A DNA stretch of 10,444 nucleotides, from positions 1-10,444 of the forward strand of contig JAKBAG010000092.1 in assembly GCA_021809235.1 (NCBI GenBank), read 5' to 3'. The stretch comes from Acidobacteriota bacterium (lineage in GTDB: Bacteria; Acidobacteriota; Terriglobia; Terriglobales; Acidobacteriaceae). The first letter of the stretch is position 1. Every line of letters begins with the position of its first letter. The notes beneath the pieces were generated by a model. It ran no database searches and was not told where the DNA came from. It saw nothing but the letters and a program-made list of their open reading frames with translations. The position numbers and the translations under genes were made by a program. Of this stretch, positions 6,940 to 10,444 are shown in pieces.

Positions 6940-8992
6940 ATGCCCGCTGGATCTCTATCCAAGAATACCTCAAAGTGATTGGACGTCCATGGGGGCAGGA
7001 GGTTGGGTGAGCAGTTTTTGATAATTCTTCGAGCAGCCAGGCCATTTTTTGCGGCTCCAGCGGGGTATTGATCTTGATGGCCGAGTGGCAGGCAATGGAG
7101 GCTGCCACCCGGCCGCGGAGGGTGCGCAGATCGGCGGGCAGGTCGCGGCGGGGCAGTGGAGCGTCGGCTGTATTGTCCCGGTCCAGCCCTCCGGTCTGCT
7201 CGATGACCTCCATGAGCATGCGCTGCATCTGTCCGCCCTCCAAGCCAATGGGCGCGGCGTGGATGGCGATGGTACGAGGGCCGAAGGGCTGCGCCTCGAA
7301 GCCGTTGCGGTCCAGTTCCTCGGCGATGGCGGCGAAGATGACCATCTGCCAGGGCTGAAGCTCGACCAGCACCGGCATGAGCAGGCGCTGGCGCTGCACT
7401 GCCTCCACATCGCGGCTGGCGAGGATCTTCTCAAAGAGCACGCGCTCATGGGCCACGTGCTGGTCGATGATCCAGAGCCCCTCGTCGTTGACGGCCAGAA
7501 TGAAGGAGTTGCGGAGCTGGCCAAGCGGCCGAAGCATGGCCAGGCCATGGAGCGTGGCGGGCGGTTGGGAGGAGCCAAGCAGGGCAGGCAAGGCATCAGC
7601 CAGTGCGGCAGGAAAAGGCAGATTGCGCGGGACAGCCGGCAGCGATGGCGCAGCCAGGCGAAAGCCGGAGGCTGAATCGGCAGAAGGCGGCTGCGCTGAA
7701 AGAGGTTGGACCGGAAACGGCTGAGCTGGATCCTGCTCCGGATCGGCCGCCTCGGATGCATAGGCCGGGTCACCCGGGGGCAGTCCGTTCCCGACTGGCT
7801 GCAGCGGCAGATCGGAGGGTCCCGGCAGATGGGAGGCTGCCGTGGGCAGCAGCGAGGATGCGCTGGAGTCCAGCGCGGCCAGAAAGCCAGCTGCCGGCCG
7901 CGACTGCACAAGGGCGGCGCGCAGGCTGTCCCGCAGGAAGTCATGCACCAGCGTCTGCTGGCGGAAGCGGACCTCGGTCTTGGCCGGATGCACGTTGACA
8001 TCGACCTCCTCGGGCGGCATCTCCAGGAAAAGCAGGGCTACCGGGTAGCTGGTCGGCGGCAGGATGTTGCGATAGGCCTCGGAAACGGCATGCAGCAGCA
8101 TGCGGTCGCGGATCAGGCGGCGGTTGACGAAAAGGTAAATGGAGTTGCGATTCAGCTTCTGCAGCTCCGGACGGGAGTAAAAGCCGCTGAGGCGAATGTG
8201 GCCCGGCTCCCGGCGCAATGCCTGCTCCTCGGGGACAATCTTCCAGGGTGGCGGCTCCGGCAACCCCGAGCGATCGAGAGCGGATTCGGCGGCAACCGGC
8301 AGCAGGTGGCTCAGGGTCTCTGCTCCAAAGACCTGAAAGATCCGCTCCTCGGTACGCAGCACGGGAGGGGCCTGCAGCAGGGTGTGAGAGCTGCTGATCA
8401 GCTCAAAGTATTTGTCTGGATGGGCCAGCGCGTAGTGGGTGACGAGCGCGGTGATGTGCGCGGTCTCGGTCGATTCAGCACGCAGAAACTTGCGCCTTGC
8501 CGGAGTGTTGAAGAAGAGATCGCGGATGGTGAAGCAGGCTCCGGCGGGCAGCGCGGCGTCTTCCACGGCGAGAATCTTTCCTCCGGCAATCTCAATGCGC
8601 GTGCCGACGGGCCGGGTAGTCGTTTGCTCCGCCGCGGGGGAGTCGTTGGTGGCCGTCTCCAGGGTGAGCCGGGAGACGGAAGCGATCGAGGGCAGGGCTT
8701 CGCCGCGAAAGCCCAGGGTGGCAATCGAAAGCAATTCGTCGGCGGTGCGCAGCTTGCTGGTGGCGTGGCGCTCAAAGGCCAGCAGCGCATCGTCGCGGTT
8801 CATCCCGCAGCCATTGTCCAGAATGCGGATCAGCCGCCGACCACCGGCCTCGATCTCAACACGGATGCGGGTGGCACCGGCGTCGAGCGAGTTTTCCAGC
8901 AGCTCTTTGACAACGGAAGCAGGCCGGTCGACCACTTCGCCTGCGGCGATCTGGTTGGCAACATGATCGGGAAGGATGCGAATGCGGCCCAT
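6926..8992 (-). CDS. mutL: DNA mismatch repair endonuclease MutL
   Basis: MutL couples mismatch recognition by MutS to strand incision. From the chosen ATG the product has 688 residues. The N-terminal GHKL ATPase shows the family start (ILPDHVANQIAAGEVVDRPA), ELLENSLDAG (30-39, with the catalytic Glu and metal-binding Asn), DNGCGM (59-64) and GFRGEAL (94-100), then the transducer domain ending near DVNVHPAKTEVRF. A Pro/Ala/Ser-rich linker covers about 350-480. The C-terminal domain has DQHVAHERVLFE (510-521), matching the endonuclease motif DQHA-x2-E-x4-E with Val for Ala, then ACHSAIK (634-640) and CPHGRP (666-671). This is therefore the nicking MutL type of bacteria lacking MutH. The start is by family alignment; in-frame ATG 9034 and TTG 9043 lie upstream, and no strong ribosome site favours any of them. 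The gene is second in the - strand cluster, 59 bases after the secreted protein, with inverted repeats at both ends. Confidence 0.97.
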   Translation of the reverse strand: MGRIRILPDHVANQIAAGEVVDRPASVVKELLENSLDAGATRIRVEIEAGGRRLIRILDNGCGMNRDDALLAFERHATSKLRTADELLSIATLGFRGEALPSIASVSRLTLETATNDSPAAEQTTTRPVGTRIEIAGGKILAVEDAALPAGACFTIRDLFFNTPARRKFLRAESTETAHITALVTHYALAHPDKYFELISSSHTLLQAPPVLRTEERIFQVFGAETLSHLLPVAAESALDRSGLPEPPPWKIVPEEQALRREPGHIRLSGFYSRPELQKLNRNSIYLFVNRRLIRDRMLLHAVSEAYRNILPPTSYPVALLFLEMPPEEVDVNVHPAKTEVRFRQQTLVHDFLRDSLRAALVQSRPAAGFLAALDSSASSLLPTAASHLPGPSDLPLQPVGNGLPPGDPAYASEAADPEQDPAQPFPVQPLSAQPPSADSASGFRLAAPSLPAVPRNLPFPAALADALPALLGSSQPPATLHGLAMLRPLGQLRNSFILAVNDEGLWIIDQHVAHERVLFEKILASRDVEAVQRQRLLMPVLVELQPWQMVIFAAIAEELDRNGFEAQPFGPRTIAIHAAPIGLEGGQMQRMLMEVIEQTGGLDRDNTADAPLPRRDLPADLRTLRGRVAASIACHSAIKINTPLEPQKMAWLLEELSKTAHPTSCPHGRPITLRYSWIEIQRAFQRI

Positions 8993-9009
8993 ACTCTCGA
9001 CCAGAGTAT
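8991..9009 (-). promoter_or_regulatory. hairpin covering the mutL start codon
   Basis: On the - strand ATACTCT (9009-9003), loop GGTCG, AGAGTAT (8997-8991) form a perfect seven-base-pair stem. The last two stem bases are the A and T of the mutL ATG, and the only purine-rich ribosome-site-like bases (GAGAG) lie in the stem. In mRNA this would hide the start site and could lower or regulate MutL synthesis; that role is inferred. Confidence 0.5.
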
Positions 9010-9051
9010 CGCAGTGCTGGCCGAAGGGACTCATCGGCGGCAAAAGCAGAT

Positions 9052-9837
9052 CTATTCAGGGATGCTGAGGGAGTAGATTTTGCCGGCGCTGGCAAGATTG
9101 GAGGTAGTAACCGAGCCCGGCGGCATGATCCCGTATTCCCCTTTACCCAGCTTGGAGTCCAGCGTGAAGGTGTAAACGCGCGGAGCGATCTTGGTTGCGG
9201 TGAAAGGAACTTCGTCACGCGTGGCACCGCCGGAGGAGTGAATGACACCACCGGTCATCGAGCGAAATTCGCGATTGTTGCTGTTTACGCGCAGGCGCAG
9301 CAGGAGATATTCGGTTGGTGAGGTCCCTTCGGGAACGTACAGGGCAATCTGTACCGGGAAGGTAACGACTAGCTTGGCGTGCTTGCCGGGGATGTGCCCG
9401 TTGAGATCGCCTTTGACGATGCCGTCCGTGGCCAGAGACTTGAGAAACCCGCCAGATTTGTAGTTGATGATCTCCGGCATCATTTCTGTCCAGACCCCGG
9501 CCTTGTTCTTGTAGTAAACGCCAACCTCGTCAATACCCGTCGGGAGCACAGAGGTGGAAGCAGATCCAGCGGCTGCATTGGAGGGAGATTTCAGATCGCT
9601 GGCCTTGTCGACGATGGCTTCGACCAGCTTGTCGTCGAGCCCGGCGGATTTGAGTGCGATCAGGCCGCTTGGAGAAACGTCAAATTTGCCTTGTGCAGCA
9701 TGGATGGTGGTCAGAATGAGGTCATCGGAAAGTCCGGCTTTTTTCATCTGGATCACGCCATCGTTGGTCAGAATCTGTTGTGCAACGGCAGGCAGGGAAA
9801 GAGCGAACAGGCAGAGCAGAAGGGCAAGTTTTCGCAT
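9052..9837 (-). CDS. secreted protein of unknown function with paired helical motif
   Basis: The product has 261 residues. Residues 1-20 are a clear signal peptide (MRKLALLLCLFALSLPAVAQ), so the ATG at 9837 is preferred over an upstream in-frame GTG at 9909. Residues 23-77 contain two similar units, GVIQMKKAGLSDDLILTTI (27-45) and GLIALKSAGLDDKLVEAIV (58-76), a helical-pair motif often seen after the signal peptide in Acidobacteriota envelope proteins. A low-complexity linker (78-100) follows, then a beta-rich domain (about 103-261) with paired strands KLVVTFPVQIALYVPE and YLLLRLRVN, and GKGEYGIMPPGS near the end. No catalytic motif is visible and I cannot name a function. It is the first gene of the - strand cluster ahead of mutL, which suggests shared transcription, though a functional link to DNA repair is not evident. 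No ribosome site precedes the ATG; see the promoter entry. Confidence 0.82.
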   Translation of the reverse strand: MRKLALLLCLFALSLPAVAQQILTNDGVIQMKKAGLSDDLILTTIHAAQGKFDVSPSGLIALKSAGLDDKLVEAIVDKASDLKSPSNAAAGSASTSVLPTGIDEVGVYYKNKAGVWTEMMPEIINYKSGGFLKSLATDGIVKGDLNGHIPGKHAKLVVTFPVQIALYVPEGTSPTEYLLLRLRVNSNNREFRSMTGGVIHSSGGATRDEVPFTATKIAPRVYTFTLDSKLGKGEYGIMPPGSVTTSNLASAGKIYSLSIPE

Positions 9838-9843
9838 GGCGGG

Positions 9844-9872
9844 ACGATAGCACGGCAGGGATGGGTCTGCAA
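9844..9872 (-). promoter_or_regulatory. candidate promoter giving a leaderless mRNA
   Basis: On the - strand there is TTGCAG (9872-9867), 17 bases, then TATCGT (9849-9844) preceded by TGC, an extended -10. The -10 sits six bases before the ATG at 9837, so transcription would begin at or within a base of the start codon. The absence of a ribosome site agrees with this. The -35 is weak, so the call is tentative. Confidence 0.4.
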
Positions 9873-9932
9873 CCGAAAAACGCGCTGCGGGGAAGATTGC
9901 CCACGGCACCGGCCTGTGGTACGCTGAAGGTC

Positions 9933-9969
9933 TGTGCCTATCCTGCTGGCAGCGGAAACGTGTGCCTAT
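9933..9969 (+). repeat. direct repeat TGTGCCTAT upstream of tRNA-Thr
   Basis: TGTGCCTAT occurs at 9933-9941 and 9961-9969, 28 bases apart, in the 181-base gap between the divergent secreted-protein gene and tRNA-Thr. It may be a duplicated control element for the tRNA genes, or chance. I see no convincing tRNA promoter and no other gene in this gap. Confidence 0.35.
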
Positions 9970-10018
9970 GGCTGGGTGTCAGGGTTGGCTTTGGAGACAA
10001 GCCAGAGCAGTGGTAAGG

Positions 10019-10094
<76 letters not shown>

Positions 10095-10118
10095 AATGAT
10101 TGCCGGAGTTGCAGGTTC

Positions 10119-10132
10119 GGAGCCAAGGCTCC
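10119..10132. repeat. inverted repeat in the tRNA spacer
   Basis: GGAGCC, AA, GGCTCC is a perfect six-base-pair repeat 24 bases after tRNA-Thr. There is no T-run after it on either strand. It could be a 3'-trailer structure used in tRNA processing. Confidence 0.4.
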
Positions 10133-10259
10133 CGGACGGGCAGGCCGGAAAGATAGACGGGTATTCTTGGTTCAACAGGGTTTATGCGCTGTAGAGCCAC
10201 ATCCTCCGCGGTGACCCCACTGAGGCGCAGGAAAATCAAAGCCGGATAAGCTCCGGAGG

Positions 10260-10279
10260 GTTTTCGATGCGTCGAAAAC
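10260..10279. repeat. perfect hairpin upstream of tRNA-Tyr
   Basis: GTTTTCGA, loop TGCG, TCGAAAAC gives eight perfect base pairs in the 226-base spacer between the two tRNAs, 41 bases before tRNA-Tyr. No terminator T-run follows. It may be a processing signal, a protein site or a spacer structure. No coding region is supported in this spacer. Confidence 0.5.
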
Positions 10280-10320
10280 GGCGTACAGCCGGGGAAATCC
10301 GGGCGGGATGAGTGGGTTGT

Positions 10321-10408
10321 GCACAGGTGGCCGAGTGGTTAATGGCAGCAGACTGTAAATCTGCCGTCCTTTGGGACTACGAAGGTTCGAATCCTTCCCT
10401 GTGCACCA
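10321..10408 (+). tRNA. tRNA-Tyr (anticodon GTA)
   Basis: A class II tRNA of 88 bases: acceptor GCACAGG pairs with CCTGTGC (7 of 7), anticodon stem GCAGA/TCTGC with loop CTGTAAA and anticodon GTA at 10355-10357, a long variable arm with stem GTCC/GGAC typical of bacterial tRNA-Tyr, T-arm GAAGG/CCTTC around TTCGAAT, A discriminator, and encoded CCA at 10406-10408. The 36 bases after it to the window end hold no recognisable feature. Confidence 0.97.
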
Positions 10409-10444
10409 GTTGAAGGCAGTGGCAAGGAAGCAGGGCGAATGCCG

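Noticed and set aside
7706..9076. A 456-codon + strand ORF opposite mutL
   Set aside because: It is the antisense shadow of mutL, whose frame carries all family motifs.
9986..10018. A sigma-70 promoter directly before tRNA-Thr (TTGGAG with TAAGGG)
   Set aside because: The boxes match poorly, and the start of transcription would fall inside the tRNA.

Overview
The window looks like a chromosomal segment of a GC-rich soil bacterium of the Acidobacteriota, probably Acidobacteriaceae or a relative. This is inferred from protein style: a huge FG-GAP/Ig-like/IPT surface protein, a small secreted protein with the 'EGEGA-NNIR ... V-D-N-KPVAGA' signature and an 'ITPGTGTVG' tail, and a MutL that carries the endonuclease motif found in lineages without MutH. 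No mobile element, CRISPR array or phage gene was found.

Left part, + strand (1-4296): the window opens inside a very long exported protein. A Gly-Ser linker leads into an IPT/TIG domain, a seven-repeat FG-GAP beta-propeller that appears to be inserted into a split Ig-like domain, a complete Ig-like domain, two tandem repeats of about 82 residues, a second IPT/TIG domain and a C-terminal beta-rich region. Twenty bases downstream a smaller protein follows, with a signal peptide, one Ig-like domain and a C-terminal membrane segment. The two are probably co-transcribed and act at the cell surface.

Middle part, - strand (9837 down to 4346): four genes run the same way. In transcription order they are a secreted protein of unknown function, mutL (mismatch repair), a winged-helix protein resembling AlkZ-related proteins with a long basic disordered tail, and cmk (cytidylate kinase). 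The last two overlap by four bases (GTGA), which suggests translational coupling. The set mixes DNA repair and nucleotide supply. The spacers hold conspicuous inverted repeats: a 24-base perfect palindrome on the mutL stop codon, an interrupted hairpin beside it, and a hairpin that includes the mutL start codon. The cmk end faces the + strand gene pair across only 49 bases, with no clear terminator.

Right part, + strand (10019-10408): tRNA-Thr(TGT) and tRNA-Tyr(GTA), both with encoded CCA, separated by a 226-base spacer with two inverted repeats. This order matches the start of the common bacterial Thr-Tyr-Gly-Thr-tuf cluster, so elongation factor Tu may lie just beyond the window.

The points most worth a second look are the AlkZ-like protein with its basic tail next to mutL, the nested propeller/Ig architecture, the palindromes at both ends of mutL, and a possible leaderless promoter for the secreted protein upstream of mutL.
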